From: Immersiella caudata
Taxonomy: Eukaryota; Ascomycota; Sordariomycetes; Sordariales; Lasiosphaeriaceae
Assembly (NCBI GenBank): GCA_030512335.1
Contig: JAULSU010000003.1
Location: 5,270,001-5,334,000 of the forward strand
Direction of reading: 5' to 3'
Length of the DNA stretch: 64,000 bases
The notes under the pieces are model-generated. The model was not told where the DNA came from, searched no databases, and worked only from the letters and a program-made list of their open reading frames with translations. Below are positions 10,996 to 22,700 of the stretch, one piece after another (the stretch's first letter is position 1; each line of letters begins with the position of its first letter). The position numbers and the translations under genes are program-made.

Positions 10996-12918
10996 ATGGA
11001 GCATCCTCTGTCACTAATCGAGCGCTTGGCCCAAGAGCTGTTTGATCTGATCCTGGAGGTTCTTCCTGTTGACGACACGGCACGTCTGAGCAGATGCAGC
11101 AAATGGCTGCAGTTTCGCATCCAGCCCGCCCTTCTCGGGACCGAGGTGAGACGATCCCGCGCCATGAAATGGGCTTGCGAGAAGGGCTTGAACACGAGCA
11201 TTCGAACGCTTTTATCCTACGGCGCGTCTCCTACCGCTATCGTTCTGCCAGACTCCTTGTGCCACAACAGCACCTACACTGTTTCGACTCTCCAACTCAC
11301 CATCAAGCATGGCCTCATCGACACATTCAATCTCTTGATAGAGCTCGGTGCCGGTATCAACACGGGTGTGAGACCCGGCGGCGCCAGTATCCGAAACTTT
11401 ATCTCAGATCTTTACTACCACCATCCAAATCGCCCCATTGCGGTCGAAACTTTTCTGCGCGCAGGCCTCGCTTCTCAACTCGAGCAGAGGCATCGCGACA
11501 ACATGCTGACAAGAGCTGTCAACTTCCGTCCTCGCTTTGACGACCCGACATTGGCCGACTGGCCTTCTCCTGAGATTGTCTCCATGCTGCTCGACAGCGG
11601 TGCGGATCCCAACTGCGTGCATCGTGACGGTCCCAGGGCAGAAGCCGACAGCCTCTCCCCTCTCTCAGCGACCCTCTTGTCGGGCCGATGGGATCTGTTT
11701 GACCTCCTTCGAGCCCGAGGCGCCGAGATTCAGGGCGTGCGGAAAACCGACCATCGCATTTGGCATCGTCGCCCCGTGCATGTTCCCATCATGGCTGCGG
11801 TAGTGGCTATGCTGAGGAGCAAAGGTGGGATTTCAGTCGAGCCGGTACAGAAGTGTCTTGACGCGGGCGCGGATATTAACGTTGCTGTGCTCTCGAGGAG
11901 CTTGAATTACGCCAAGGCAGACAGGGGGCCTTGCATGACATTGATCACTCCCATTGATCTGTACCTCGGTGCAGCGAACTTCTGGGCAAATGGACGAGAT
12001 GTGCTCCAAGGCTTGCAGTACCTCCTCGACAACGGCGCGTCCCTCGATTCGGTGACCGAGATGCCGTCTATCTACGCCGACGGGATGCGGCGAAACTCGC
12101 GCGAAGAGCTCCACCTGGATACATACCGCTTTGTCGTGCGCCATCCGACCGTCCGTATCTTGCTTGACAGATGTCAGGTAGAAAACCTGCGCCAACCCCA
12201 ATGTCTGGAAACTGTCAAGTTGTTGATCCGACACGGCGGCCTTGGAGACCAGCCGGGACAGGTGTTGGCGAGATATGACTGCAACGACGAGATGGGGCAG
12301 GAACTCATCCCCTTTTGGTGGGACCTTCTGGATGCTGTCATGGATATCATGCCCGAGAAAGAGGACCGCACAAGGCTTCTTTACGAATACATTGTCGCCA
12401 AAGGCGAATACCCCGAGCTTGGCACCCCCCTAGCACCTGAACCCGACGCCTTTCTACCTCGCAGAGACCAGGTAGCCCAGAGGCCAAATATCGGCGAGCT
12501 GACCTACGCTACCGTGAGGTACTTGATGCTCGCTGGCGCCAACATCAACGCAGCACTCCCAGCGCCATTGGACAGGCCTCAGACATGCGTGTTTCTTCTG
12601 TGCGATCGGTATGCCAATAAGCGCCAGCACTTCTTCCCGCGCGACTTGCCCCGACTGTTGCCCGAGAGGATTGCTTTCCTCACTTGGCTGGTTGAAGAGG
12701 CTGGCGTCGACCCGAGTATACGAGCTACGTATTGGAGCAGGGATGGCAACGTCAACTGCACAGCAGCAGAGCTACTTTGCCAGGAGATGTCACAACTCCG
12801 GGACGATGAACGAGGACCCGCAGAGGGACTTATCCTGGTGTTGGGGGGAGAGCCAGTCTCACAGCCAGACAAGGTTCAGCACAACCGAGCGCTGCGTGCT
12901 GTATTTTCCTTTTTCTGA
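10996..12918 (+). CDS. F-box and ankyrin-repeat protein
   Basis: Intact single-exon gene of 640 aa. An F-box-like N-terminus (IERLAQELFDLILEVLPVDD, about residues 8-27) is followed by a divergent ankyrin array. Readable repeats include MKWACEKGLNTSIRTLLSYG, LQLTIKHGLIDTFNLLIELG, ALLDSGADPN-type elements near residue 195, and LRYLLDNGASLD-like units near 340. Proteins of this architecture are common in Pezizomycotina and are assumed to be SCF ubiquitin-ligase substrate adaptors with ankyrin repeats as the target-binding surface. No substrate can be inferred. The next large proteins downstream (HET, NLR) are also fast-evolving recognition families. Confidence 0.86.
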   Translation: MEHPLSLIERLAQELFDLILEVLPVDDTARLSRCSKWLQFRIQPALLGTEVRRSRAMKWACEKGLNTSIRTLLSYGASPTAIVLPDSLCHNSTYTVSTLQLTIKHGLIDTFNLLIELGAGINTGVRPGGASIRNFISDLYYHHPNRPIAVETFLRAGLASQLEQRHRDNMLTRAVNFRPRFDDPTLADWPSPEIVSMLLDSGADPNCVHRDGPRAEADSLSPLSATLLSGRWDLFDLLRARGAEIQGVRKTDHRIWHRRPVHVPIMAAVVAMLRSKGGISVEPVQKCLDAGADINVAVLSRSLNYAKADRGPCMTLITPIDLYLGAANFWANGRDVLQGLQYLLDNGASLDSVTEMPSIYADGMRRNSREELHLDTYRFVVRHPTVRILLDRCQVENLRQPQCLETVKLLIRHGGLGDQPGQVLARYDCNDEMGQELIPFWWDLLDAVMDIMPEKEDRTRLLYEYIVAKGEYPELGTPLAPEPDAFLPRRDQVAQRPNIGELTYATVRYLMLAGANINAALPAPLDRPQTCVFLLCDRYANKRQHFFPRDLPRLLPERIAFLTWLVEEAGVDPSIRATYWSRDGNVNCTAAELLCQEMSQLRDDERGPAEGLILVLGGEPVSQPDKVQHNRALRAVFSFF

Positions 12919-13862
12919 CAAGGCGGGTAATGAAAAAAAGGGGGGAATCGGGGTTCCGGGGGCGGCGAGCCCTAGCGTCAGTGATCACGTCACAGCATGG
13001 CAGCCCACGGCTTTCACTCGAAGAGGTGCATGGCTGTATGCAATCAGCAGCCCCTCTCTGGCGGCCATGGCGTTTTGCGAAGATCCTGCTCCGATCGGGC
13101 GGTTCATGCGGCTTATTAAGACGTCTCTCTGCGAGCCGAGGAAGGTCGAGATGGTATCCTGGTTCAGCCATATTTCTCACGCCACCTACGGGGCATTCGA
13201 TCCAGCCCCTTGGCGACCTGTCGCTGCGAACCGAGGAAGGACGAAATGTCATCCAAATCAAGGCTTGTTCTCCCACGTTCGAGGAGAGGGCAATTCAACT
13301 TGGCCTGTTGACAACCCAAGGGGCTCTTGCCGTCAGCCGGGGAGGGTCGACATTGCATACATCACCCTCCCCGACGCTGTACCCTCGGTTCCCGCCATAC
13401 GCGGCCGCCGTTCAGGACCTCTAACTAGTCGCGAAGTCAAATTCTGCAATAACTTTGGACAGACCGAGATAGGACCTATCCTCACCGGCGCGGAGTACCT
13501 GCGCAGACTTGGAGAGCAGGCTACGCTCGGTGTGGGGCCGGGGCGGTGTTCGAGGGTTGTAGTTGGGGGAGTGCGATTTATTGGTGTAATGACGTGAGTG
13601 TTCCTCTAATATGACAATTTGGGGGTTGGGGGGGAATAAGAAGGAGAGAGCTGACAGGGCATAGAACACTTGGTCCGAGACGGTGACGTGAGATGGGATT
13701 GCCAATAGCGCGAAGTACATCACTGAGGTTTGTCCTTGGACGGGGTCGGATCAGTCTGCGTATGTGTCGGGAGATAGGCTCCCAGATATCATCGCACCTC
13801 CTTCCAGGGTACCGAAAAGACTCGCGTTGCATGTGCACCACAAATCCTGCCTGCCTATCCTT
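12919..13862. other. Intergenic, possible decayed sequence
   Basis: No family is recognised. A partly conserved direct repeat lies at about 13122-13160 and 13214-13252 (both contain CCGAGGAAGG). Several frames are open for 90-160 codons but none carries a known motif. Confidence 0.4.
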
Positions 13863-14380
13863 TTATCCCGAGACTACATTCACCTTCTCCCTCGCAAATT
13901 GCGCTATCAGATCCGCCACCTCTTGGGCCGGTCCGTATCCCGTAAAGGAGATGAACACATGAGGTGCCCTGGATAAATTTTCGCAATTGTCTCACTGCCA
14001 GTGCCCGCCCGCTTGGAATTCATGAGCAACGTATCATCCAGCAACCCCAACACTCAGCCGCCACCGTGAAAATGCAGAAAGATCCCCTCACTCGGCGTTC
14101 CGTTATCAGGAAGGTGCACACTCACAGGAATGCCCCGTTCTGGTTCCCTCGACGGCATCATGGCGGCCATGGCCCTCTCGAGAGCATGGGGAGCAGGGAT
14201 GGGGCAGATGTCCTTCCTTCGTAGTTCGCGATATGTTTCGGGGCCCAGCTCGGGGTCAAATCACATGGGTCCATTGCGGGTGAGGGCTTTGAGGTGTTCG
14301 TTGAGTTTCTCGGCTTCATCGGTGATGTTCTCGCCTGTGAACTTGGAGGTGGTGAAGTTGATGTCGCTGGTCAGAGGCAT
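13863..14380 (-). pseudogene. Alpha/beta-hydrolase relic (HGGGW type), internally deleted
   Basis: ATG at 14380 opens MPLTSDINFTTSKFTGENI. The oxyanion-hole motif FLHFHGGG is followed by TGA (14054-14056) where the family has Trp, and an earlier TGA sits at 14261-14263 after NGPM. Soon after the HGGG block the frame jumps to a typical C-terminal segment (YPGAPHVFISF, IAQFAREK) ending with TAA at 13863-13865. That segment is reached through a one-base loss in a G-run. The central core with the GDSAG nucleophile and catalytic Asp is missing. Known family members are about 320-350 aa; only the N-terminal third and the extreme C-terminus remain. It is clearly a dead gene. Confidence 0.78.
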
Positions 14381-14959
14381 TGTAAACAGTGTTTTGTGGG
14401 AAGGAAACATGGAAATCTGGGAAATTCTCTCCGGCAGACCGCGGTTGGATGCACTGAGACGCTCAGGCTTGAGGTGCGCCGCAGAGGGTGCGTCGTGACG
14501 ATGCGCTGAGACATTTTTGTTGGTCCTCGAGCGACGGCCGTGATGTATTTTGCTAGGTTAGACCCAGAAGATAACGACTGCGGGTCTGATATCTCCTACA
14601 GCAGCAATAGATATCGCGATAGAGTTCGGGCGGGCAGCTAAGCGGCCCACATTGTGACGACGAGGTGCGGGGCGTGCTGCTGTTGCGCGGGGATGCTTCA
14701 TTCTCTATCTGCAGTTCTGCGTCGACCGGCAATTTGTCCAGGCACTTGGGGCTATGAGCACAGGGAAACAGATGCAGAATGGATTACCAATACGTCCAGG
14801 TTCCTACGGTGGGCGATGTCGAAACGTTGGGCGGCTGCCTCACAAAGGAAAGATTGCCCCACCGCACCTTCCCCCCCGAACCACTGTGTACAAAGCCGAT
14901 CAAGACAATGGATTGCGCAATACGGTTCGGTCAATTTTTCTCTTTTGCATCTATCTCCA
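14381..14959. other. Intergenic
   Basis: Between the hydrolase relic start and the 3' end of the HET gene. No gene is recognised. Confidence 0.5.
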
Positions 14960-17900
14960 TCACTCCAATGCTACCTCTGTTTCGAATGGTCCCGCATCCA
15001 TGAACGCGGCGACGTGAATCCTTCCAATGGCCGCTCGCGTCGCGACCTCGTCTCCTTCCCTCCGCACGATCATCATCACGTTGAACAGTGCCCACGGCGT
15101 CGTGCCATCGAAGACGCGGGTGTCGAAATGGGCTATCTCATCAATATGCGCCTCCTTCCCGCTGTCGCCTTCCCCACCCGATGCCGGTTGCATCCAGCCC
15201 GAGCCATACCCCATCGAGTACACGCTGCTCAGCTCGGAAATCGGCGTTGTGTGCAGCAAATCTTTGCCCGCCCGCGGATCTGGATTCGTGCTCGCCCTCG
15301 AAAGCGCGACAAACTCCCTATCCCCGCCATCGTGGAAGTCGAACGCCGCTGCCTCCTCCGGCGACATGTTCTCCACGTCAGGGACATAAATGTACCCGGC
15401 ACAGAACCCACGCTGGTCCAGCACGCGCATCTGGTACATCACGCACGTGTGATCGTAGTTGTTCTTGCGGCGTCTTATCGTGCCTTCGACACGGAAGAAT
15501 GCCGAGAGAGTCCGGAAGTTGAGCCTTGGGATGCCGCCGCCATCACCCTCACTCCCGGGAGGGACAAATGCGTATCTCGGATCGAAGACTCGCCGCTGCA
15601 TCACAGGATGCAACCATCGGTGTCCTTCATCACGGTTGTCGATGCTGGACCAACCGTCAACGGGATCGAGGCGCCACCGAGGCGGGAGACCGCGCTGCCG
15701 CTCAACTGCGTTGGGGTCCACGCCTCCGTCCAGCCGGTAGTCGTTCCCGGTGAACCACGCATCTTCCTCATCGAAATTCTCGACTTGGTTTCTCCACATC
15801 AGCGGCGAGCCCGACTCAGACATGGGGAGCGACCGCTCTATCAGCCAGGGATAAGCAACCTGGCCGATCCAGCCGAGCCAGCTCCAGCTCGGGAACAGGG
15901 GGCGGACGTGGCTGGTTTCGGGATCCCGGATGCACCGTCGACGATGCGGACCGATGGGCACCCAGAGAAGGCTGGCGGCTATCTCAGTATCGGGGAGCCC
16001 AGCTATGAATTCGCCGCGGAAGGTCCCGTCAAGCTGATCGAAGATGCCGAGAAATGCGTTGGCAGCATCAGCCTGGTCTGTGAGATTTCGGTTGGTGTAA
16101 TCGCTGATCATGAAGGCGTACGTGTCCATATTCGAGTTCCGGCCCAGGATCTTCGAGACGACAAGCTCGTGCTCGTCCCTGAAGAAATGCATCCCACGGT
16201 GGTCTGTACCCGGCTGCCAGCCCGAGTGGCGGCAATTCTCATCCTCCGAGGTTATGGTGTGCCAACACCACCACATCGCGCAGTGATCGGTGATCTGCAA
16301 CTTCCGCTGCGACAGCACCTTTTCTTGCATGGTCCACCCGCGAGTGCTCCATTTGCTGGCCTCAGTCGCCTCCGAAGCCGGCAGGATGTTGCCTAGGGCC
16401 AACTTGCCCACGACAGACCCCAGTTGCTGCGTGTTGCGAGTGCCAGGACGCACGCCTGGCAGCCCGTATGCAGCATCCTCCCCTGCGCACGCACAAATGG
16501 TCAGGATACTGTGGCGATAGATGTTGCCCATCTGCCCCATGGACCGCTTGAGGTCGACAGGGTCGTCTTGGATAATGCACAGCGCGTCAACCCATAGCAA
16601 GCGCTCTCCGATCTTGCGCGTCAACGTTATTGCATCGCGGATCGTCAACGGAACCGACTCCAAGATCACCCACATCCCACCAGGCCGGCGCAGCTGGAAT
16701 TCAGTAGCCCGAGTCAACTTGGGCTGTTGAACCTCCCCCCATACGTAACTGAGAGTCACGTAACGCGCACCATCCTCCAAGTCGACGATGCACATATCCT
16801 CAACATCGATGGCCCTCACTGGAACACGGTGGCGAAAGTCCAGCTTGCCGTAGTCGCGCTCGTCACACAACGCCATCCGCTCCCGCACCCATTCAAAATC
16901 CATCGTAGCAGGTTCGCGCAAAGGGCGGCCTAGGTTCGGAGCGCTGACGTGGAGGGGACGAAAGGCCATCGTGTTGCGTGGGCGCTTCATTGTGGCTTGA
17001 CCAGTCTGCCCAGCCGCTGCTGTGGCCTCGGCAACCTCCTGTGCCGAGCAAATGTACAGCGCGGGGTTATTGAACGTCGTCTTGAATCGGATCGGACAAA
17101 GGTAGAAAGACTCCTCCAGCAGGCTAATCAACTTCTCCCTCCGCGCTGTGACTCGCTCTTCTTCAGTCGCAAGCCCGCCAGCCCCGTCGGAACCCACCAA
17201 ACGCAAGACAAAACGGCAGAAGCCGCACTCCTCCGCATTCCCCAAGATCGCCTGCAGCTGCCCAAGCATGATGTAGTCGCGGGCTTTGGGCATGACGTCG
17301 GACTCTTCCTGGCGGAACAGCGCGATGAAGTCGATGTGGCGACAGTTGGCGCAGAGGTACGAAGGCGTGCCCGGCGGTGCCACCTCGGGGTCCTTGATGT
17401 ACCAATCCGGCACCATGGCCTCGGGCATGTAGTCATACCGACGGTTGAAGTTGATCTCTTTTGCACCACCCTCCCCTTCGCTAATCTGGGTATCCGCCAC
17501 CGTTGGTCTGCTCCCGTTGCTCGTCGTTGGCCTCGATGGAGCGTAATCATCGTATTCATGCTCCACCACCCGCCGACCAAAGACGCCCGGGCGAAGGCCC
17601 TGCCGAGGGGGAAAGTCGGGAGACAAGGAGCGTTCCGAGTCCGAGTAATCGACGACTCGCTCTACCGTTCGCTCGTAGTAAACCACCTCATCTGGGCTGA
17701 TTGACCGCTTTCTTCTGATCCAGACTCGGACCGGTTCGTCGTCATCTTCGTCTTCGACGTCTATTCTTGGCACAAACTCGTTAATTGGCCGCTGCTGACT
17801 GCCGGGTCCTCCACCAGCCACGAATGAGTGGACTGGGGAGTGCGTGCGGATTATGCCGGGCGACGGAGCTCTTCCAGGTGGCAGACCTGGTCTCAAGAAG

Positions 17901-18529
17901 CCACTCCCTTGGATCCCGTCTTGGTGGATCGGCACAGCGAAGGACGAACCAGGCGGAGGGGGACCAGACGGCAAGCGTATCTGGGTATTCGGCGTGTACA
18001 CCCGCTGCGGGGGCAGTGCAGGAGGCAACGGGCTCCGACGGTCGGGGTCGTAGTATCGATCATGGACCTCCTCGACAACAACCCTTCCGGGAGCGGGGAC
18101 TTGCGGGCTTTGGCGGCCAGCGCCCCTTCCGAGCTGTGTGTTTGGCGCCTGCGGTCTTTGCATCGGCGGTGCGCTGTATTGCCCAGGTTGGCTACCCGGA
18201 ATCAAATGCGGAGGTGGAGGCGGATAGTGAAGCTGGGGCGGGGGAGTGAAGTGCTGGAAGTTCGGCATCGGCATCGGCGGTGGGGCCTGATACTGGAACG
18301 GTGGCATCCGTCCACGGTTGAGGCTCGGATCAGCGGTCGGTATGGGAGATTGTCCAGCCCACATCGGCGGTGGATGAGAAGGTTGATCTGCAAAGTATGG
18401 CCCCGGTGCGGGGCAATACGGACCACCATTCTTGTCTCCAGATTTTGAAGAGAAGATGCCTTTCAGCTTTTTGCCCAGAGATTTGCCCTTCCCTTCGGGC
18501 CCCTGACCAGACCCGTACCGCGACGCCAT
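14960..18529 (-). CDS. HET (heterokaryon incompatibility) domain protein, long
   Basis: Predicted 1189 aa in one exon. The start is placed at MASRYGSGQG (18529) because the 94 codons upstream look like leader sequence. Residues about 1-400 are low-complexity and rich in Pro/Gly/Ser, with short acidic stretches. A cysteine pair (YLCANCRHIDF) precedes the HET domain, which shows its three hallmark blocks: YVTLSYVWGE, RLLWVDALCIIQDD and a RGWTMQEKVLS block. The C-terminal third is unassigned and includes WPSWSWLGWIGQ-like residues (PSWSWLGW). HET proteins trigger programmed cell death after non-self recognition. Length and disordered N-terminus are unusual compared with the common 600-800 aa form. 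No lesion is seen. Confidence 0.88.
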   Translation of the reverse strand: MASRYGSGQGPEGKGKSLGKKLKGIFSSKSGDKNGGPYCPAPGPYFADQPSHPPPMWAGQSPIPTADPSLNRGRMPPFQYQAPPPMPMPNFQHFTPPPQLHYPPPPPHLIPGSQPGQYSAPPMQRPQAPNTQLGRGAGRQSPQVPAPGRVVVEEVHDRYYDPDRRSPLPPALPPQRVYTPNTQIRLPSGPPPPGSSFAVPIHQDGIQGSGFLRPGLPPGRAPSPGIIRTHSPVHSFVAGGGPGSQQRPINEFVPRIDVEDEDDDEPVRVWIRRKRSISPDEVVYYERTVERVVDYSDSERSLSPDFPPRQGLRPGVFGRRVVEHEYDDYAPSRPTTSNGSRPTVADTQISEGEGGAKEINFNRRYDYMPEAMVPDWYIKDPEVAPPGTPSYLCANCRHIDFIALFRQEESDVMPKARDYIMLGQLQAILGNAEECGFCRFVLRLVGSDGAGGLATEEERVTARREKLISLLEESFYLCPIRFKTTFNNPALYICSAQEVAEATAAAGQTGQATMKRPRNTMAFRPLHVSAPNLGRPLREPATMDFEWVRERMALCDERDYGKLDFRHRVPVRAIDVEDMCIVDLEDGARYVTLSYVWGEVQQPKLTRATEFQLRRPGGMWVILESVPLTIRDAITLTRKIGERLLWVDALCIIQDDPVDLKRSMGQMGNIYRHSILTICACAGEDAAYGLPGVRPGTRNTQQLGSVVGKLALGNILPASEATEASKWSTRGWTMQEKVLSQRKLQITDHCAMWWCWHTITSEDENCRHSGWQPGTDHRGMHFFRDEHELVVSKILGRNSNMDTYAFMISDYTNRNLTDQADAANAFLGIFDQLDGTFRGEFIAGLPDTEIAASLLWVPIGPHRRRCIRDPETSHVRPLFPSWSWLGWIGQVAYPWLIERSLPMSESGSPLMWRNQVENFDEEDAWFTGNDYRLDGGVDPNAVERQRGLPPRWRLDPVDGWSSIDNRDEGHRWLHPVMQRRVFDPRYAFVPPGSEGDGGGIPRLNFRTLSAFFRVEGTIRRRKNNYDHTCVMYQMRVLDQRGFCAGYIYVPDVENMSPEEAAAFDFHDGGDREFVALSRASTNPDPRAGKDLLHTTPISELSSVYSMGYGSGWMQPASGGEGDSGKEAHIDEIAHFDTRVFDGTTPWALFNVMMIVRREGDEVATRAAIGRIHVAAFMDAGPFETEVALE

Positions 18530-19793
18530 ACCGACAGATTTCCCGAGACGAAAACGGTACCAAACGGCAAAAGCTGTCAAGGAATCGTGACCCCCGCCCT
18601 TCCAACTCGACAGCGACAACCATCCCTTTTTGTCTGGAGCGCTGGTACCTGACACCCGAGACCGCCTAGACGCAGAGGGGCGAGCACTCAGCCACGGTCC
18701 CGCGCAGCTGTGGCTTGTTATCGTCCAATGGGGACGGCAGCTTCCCCGAAACCGATCTAGACCACAGGCCCGGGATAACTGTTCACGGCGATCCCGTTGG
18801 AGGGATACCAAACTTGCAGTACGCTAAACTCCGCTGTCCCGTCGATTCGCCACGAGAAATCTGCCAAGAACTCCCGATTGGAACTTCCGGTAAACAAAGA
18901 CAAGAGGGTGCCTCGGTCGAGCGGTAAGGCATTTTCTCGAAGCCACCAGACATAAAGGGGGTCTGCGGGGAGAACGGGTTGCCGTTGTTTGTTGGGCCAC
19001 TCGCCTGGACGGTCATCATTCAAATGCGATCCAGCGAGGGAGTCTGACGATCATGTTAAGAGTCGATACGGAATGAGCAAGTTCGATGGTCCAGACCGTC
19101 GTTCCCGCATTCACGCGATGTCACCAGCTCGACGCCAAGCCTTTTAGCGTTTCAGCTCGCTGCAGCTGCCTTGCAGGATGGGAACCTGGACTCTGGGCAA
19201 AGCTTGGGTCAAAGATGCGCTCTGTTCAAGACAAGCATTCTTTGTTGGCGGAACCTCGAAATCGAGAAGTGCTAAGCTGTGCATGCTCCAGAGCGAGGTG
19301 ACAGCATAATAATAAGGGCATCCTCGTCGCGCGGAGCCAGTGAGTCAGCCGCTCCCGTCTCCGCAAACGCGTCTTTGCTGTGGTGCTCTGAAGGGGCGCG
19401 CTTCAGGGGCTGGCTTGCAGGGAATGCCAGGTCACGTCTGAGCCTTTTTTGTCCACTGGGCTCCCAATTCCCAACAACAGCCCCCGCGATGCGCCATGCT
19501 TTCCGTTTGCCAAAGGAAATTCACGGTTGCGGTGTCTGCCAGTCGCTGGCAGCTGCCAACATGCAGAGCCCCTAAACGGTTGGTTGCTCGTCATCCAACC
19601 ACGATAGGCTGTTGGCTGCCCTGTGGTGAGATGCGGCTCTTTCTCTTCTCCGACTCCGAAGCGGGGCTGCGGCCGGACGAAACATCATTCTGACCTCCCC
19701 TCCACGCCCAGCCCTGAGCTATGTACCTAATGACAAGGCGGCGACGCGCTGTTTATTTTATATTTTATTTTTGTGGACAACCAAGCAGCCGCA
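18530..19793. other. Divergent intergenic region, HET to NLR
   Basis: A 1.26-kb shared upstream region between the HET gene (minus) and the NLR gene (plus). An AT-rich TATTTTATATTTTATTTTT stretch lies 15-45 bases before the NLR ATG. No gene or RNA is recognised. Confidence 0.5.
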
Positions 19794-22700
19794 ATGGACG
19801 AAAATGACCGCGTTTTTCGCATTTCTGGAATCCCCGCCGAACTCCCGCAAGCAGCGCTGGGCTCTGTTCTCGATGCCGTCTTTGCCGCGGAATCTGGGTC
19901 GGGTATCAAAACAACAGTCCGCTCTCTGGGTCCTCATCCACAAAGAGGTACGCACATGGTTGCCACTGTCACCTTCTCGAGCGTCCCGCAGAAACTCTCC
20001 AAGGGGGCGTCGTGGCAATTGAGCGAGACGGTGGAGCACAACAATCAGTCGATTCGGCTTGATCTCGAAATCGATGTTGGCTTCCTGGGATTCACACCAA
20101 CAAATACTCCTATTGGGGACGAAAGCGACAGAATTGACTGCATCGCAGTCAGCGGCCTGAGCAGTCACCCTTTTGGTTCCTGGAAGAAGAGAGGTGGCCG
20201 CTTCATGTGGCTCGTCGACGATGATGCCGCTGTTCCTTCCAACGTCCGCATGCTTCTGTACGGTTACGACACCTCCTTGGTTGCCAGCCAGTCGTTTCAA
20301 AATGTCACCGACATCGGGAAGAGCCTTGCTGCTGCTGTCCAAGGCATCCGACCGTCGGCTGAGGGCGCATTTGAGCCGAGACCCATCGTCTTCATCGCAC
20401 ATAGCCTGGGCGGCTTGGTGGTGAAGGAAGCCATCTGCCACATGGTCAAGACGGACCCAAGGGTTGCGAGATGTGTTTACGGCCTGATCTTCTTTGGAGT
20501 TCCTCACAATGGTCTGCTCGTGGACCCGTGGCTGCGCATCGTCGAGAACAGGCCCAATGAGCAACTGATCACGGCTCTCAAACCCCACTCTCAGTATCTT
20601 CAGCGCCTAGCACAGGAGTTTGGTCAAGCCTTTGCGCTTGGCAAATCCCGCGTCATATCCATCTACGAGACGATGACAAGTAGGTCTACAAAGGTCAGTC
20701 TCTACACGTTGCGTGACGCTCCCGTCGCAGACACACTGACACCTTGGTAGGAGGAAAGCCCCGGCGTTTTCAAGCGGACTGGTGACTACGAGGTTCTCGT
20801 CACTCCCGGCTCGGCGCTTGGTGACTGGGCTCATCCGGTCATTCATAACGACGTTGCCATCAACCGGAGCCACGAAGACCTGCCCAAGTTCAATGGCAAA
20901 TTCGACCCAGACTACCTTGTTCTGCGGCCGTATCTGCAGAAAATATGGGCAAACGCAGTAGCTGATATCCAACTGAGGTTTGAGACAGCGCCGTCACAAG
21001 CGGAAGCCGAAACGGCAGAAGCTTTCAGGGGATTGGTGCAACTATGGCCCGCGGAAGAAGCAGGACGGTCTTCAGGAGAGCTACGCACTGAATTTGAGTA
21101 AGGGGAACCGATGATGCTTACCAAGACGCCGAGCTTATGCTAACTAACTATTGCAAACAGCATCATTGCCATCCATGGGCTCGGAGGCCATGCGGTGGAG
21201 ACGTGGAAGGCTGGCGAGAAGGTCTGGCTCCGTGATATGCTGCCATGGAACTTTGAAAAAGCTCGCGTGTTCTCCTTCGGTTACGACTCGGCGTACGCAT
21301 TCCTCCAAACGAGTCTCAAGGCCCACGACACCGCGATATTGTTGCTCGAGTCCATCAGACGTCTGCAACGCCAGGGAGGGGGCCGGGATCGTGTTGGTCC
21401 TCCTTCAAGGTTTCAATACAGGAAGAAGCTGATGAGGGAACAGAGGAGAACAATATTCGTCTGCCACTGCCTGGGCGGAATCTTGTTCAAGCAGGTAGGG
21501 GAGGTCTCCGAGCAATTGGACGGCGCTTACTCAAGGAGCACAGGCCGCCAATATTGCCTACGAACCGCAATCCAGGTACCATTCCCTCTCAGAGTCGATT
21601 ACAGGGGTCATATTCTTGGGCTCGCCGCACATTTCACACCGAGTTAGGGACGGGGCTGGGCCGCGAGCGCAGTGGGCCAACATCCTCGACAAGCTCGCGA
21701 TGGCAGCGGCTGGTCGAACTTCGCAACCAGACGGCCGCGTGACCGATTACGACAGCCTCAAGACCATCTGCTCCCTGTTTGATGAGCGTGGAATGCTTCT
21801 CAAAATTTTCAGCTTTTATGAGCTACGCCCGATCCCCTCAACCGGCTCTCTTGTATGCTTCACGCTTTCCCCTTCTCGCCTAGTCCGCCAGCCCTGACAA
21901 GTGCGCCAGGTTGTAGACCAGCCTTTTGCAATCCTTCATCTGCCCCACGAAGCCACAATTCCTCTGGACGGTGACCACGAGAGTATCAGCAAGTACTTGA
22001 CTAGTTCTAGCCGAAGCTACCTCACCGTCTGCAGCAGCATAGAAGAGTTGCTAGAGGCGCCAATGCCGGGAGGAGAAGTGCGCTCCGAAGTCTGTGAGCA
22101 GGAATCAGGACTCCTCATCATCAAGCATCGTTTCCGCTGACCGCTCCTTAGATCACAACAACGAGCAGTCAACCTTTCTTTCGACACTGGGCCTTAGCAG
22201 CTTGAGGATCGGCAAAGGCCCCCATTCCGGCCCGATGCACTGGGGGAGTACAGCACAGTGGTTTCATGAGCATCCGCACTTCATCTCGTGGACATCCCTG
22301 CGCGGCATTCAGACCCTGTGGCTCCATGGCCAACCGGGATCGGGCAAGTCGGTACTGATGCGCAGCGCTTGCGTGCTCCTGAACCATCAACGAGAATCCA
22401 TGAGCGGTCCCATTGTGAGACTGCCCATCCAGTTCTTCTTCGACGACAAAGACCCAACGCGAAACTCGCCTGGGCACTTTGTGCGGTCTGTTCTCTATCA
22501 AATCCTGTCAGACCGCGATGCAGCCTCCCTCATCGACTACCTGGACACGTCCGAGCTGCAGCGATACGTCGAGGACGAGGAAAGGCTTTGGCAGTGCCTC
22601 TCTACCATTGTCAAACGATCACACGGGTTCATGTTTCAGTTCATTGTGGACGCTGTTGACGAGGGGCTTCGCAGCGGCGCCGGCGCCTCAATCACTGTCA

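Noticed and set aside
12611..13597. 328-codon plus-strand frame
   Set aside because: Overlaps the end of the F-box/ankyrin gene in another frame and has no motif.
14654..16396. 580-codon plus-strand frame
   Set aside because: Antisense to the HET gene, non-homologous composition, rich in Arg/Pro/His as expected for a shadow.
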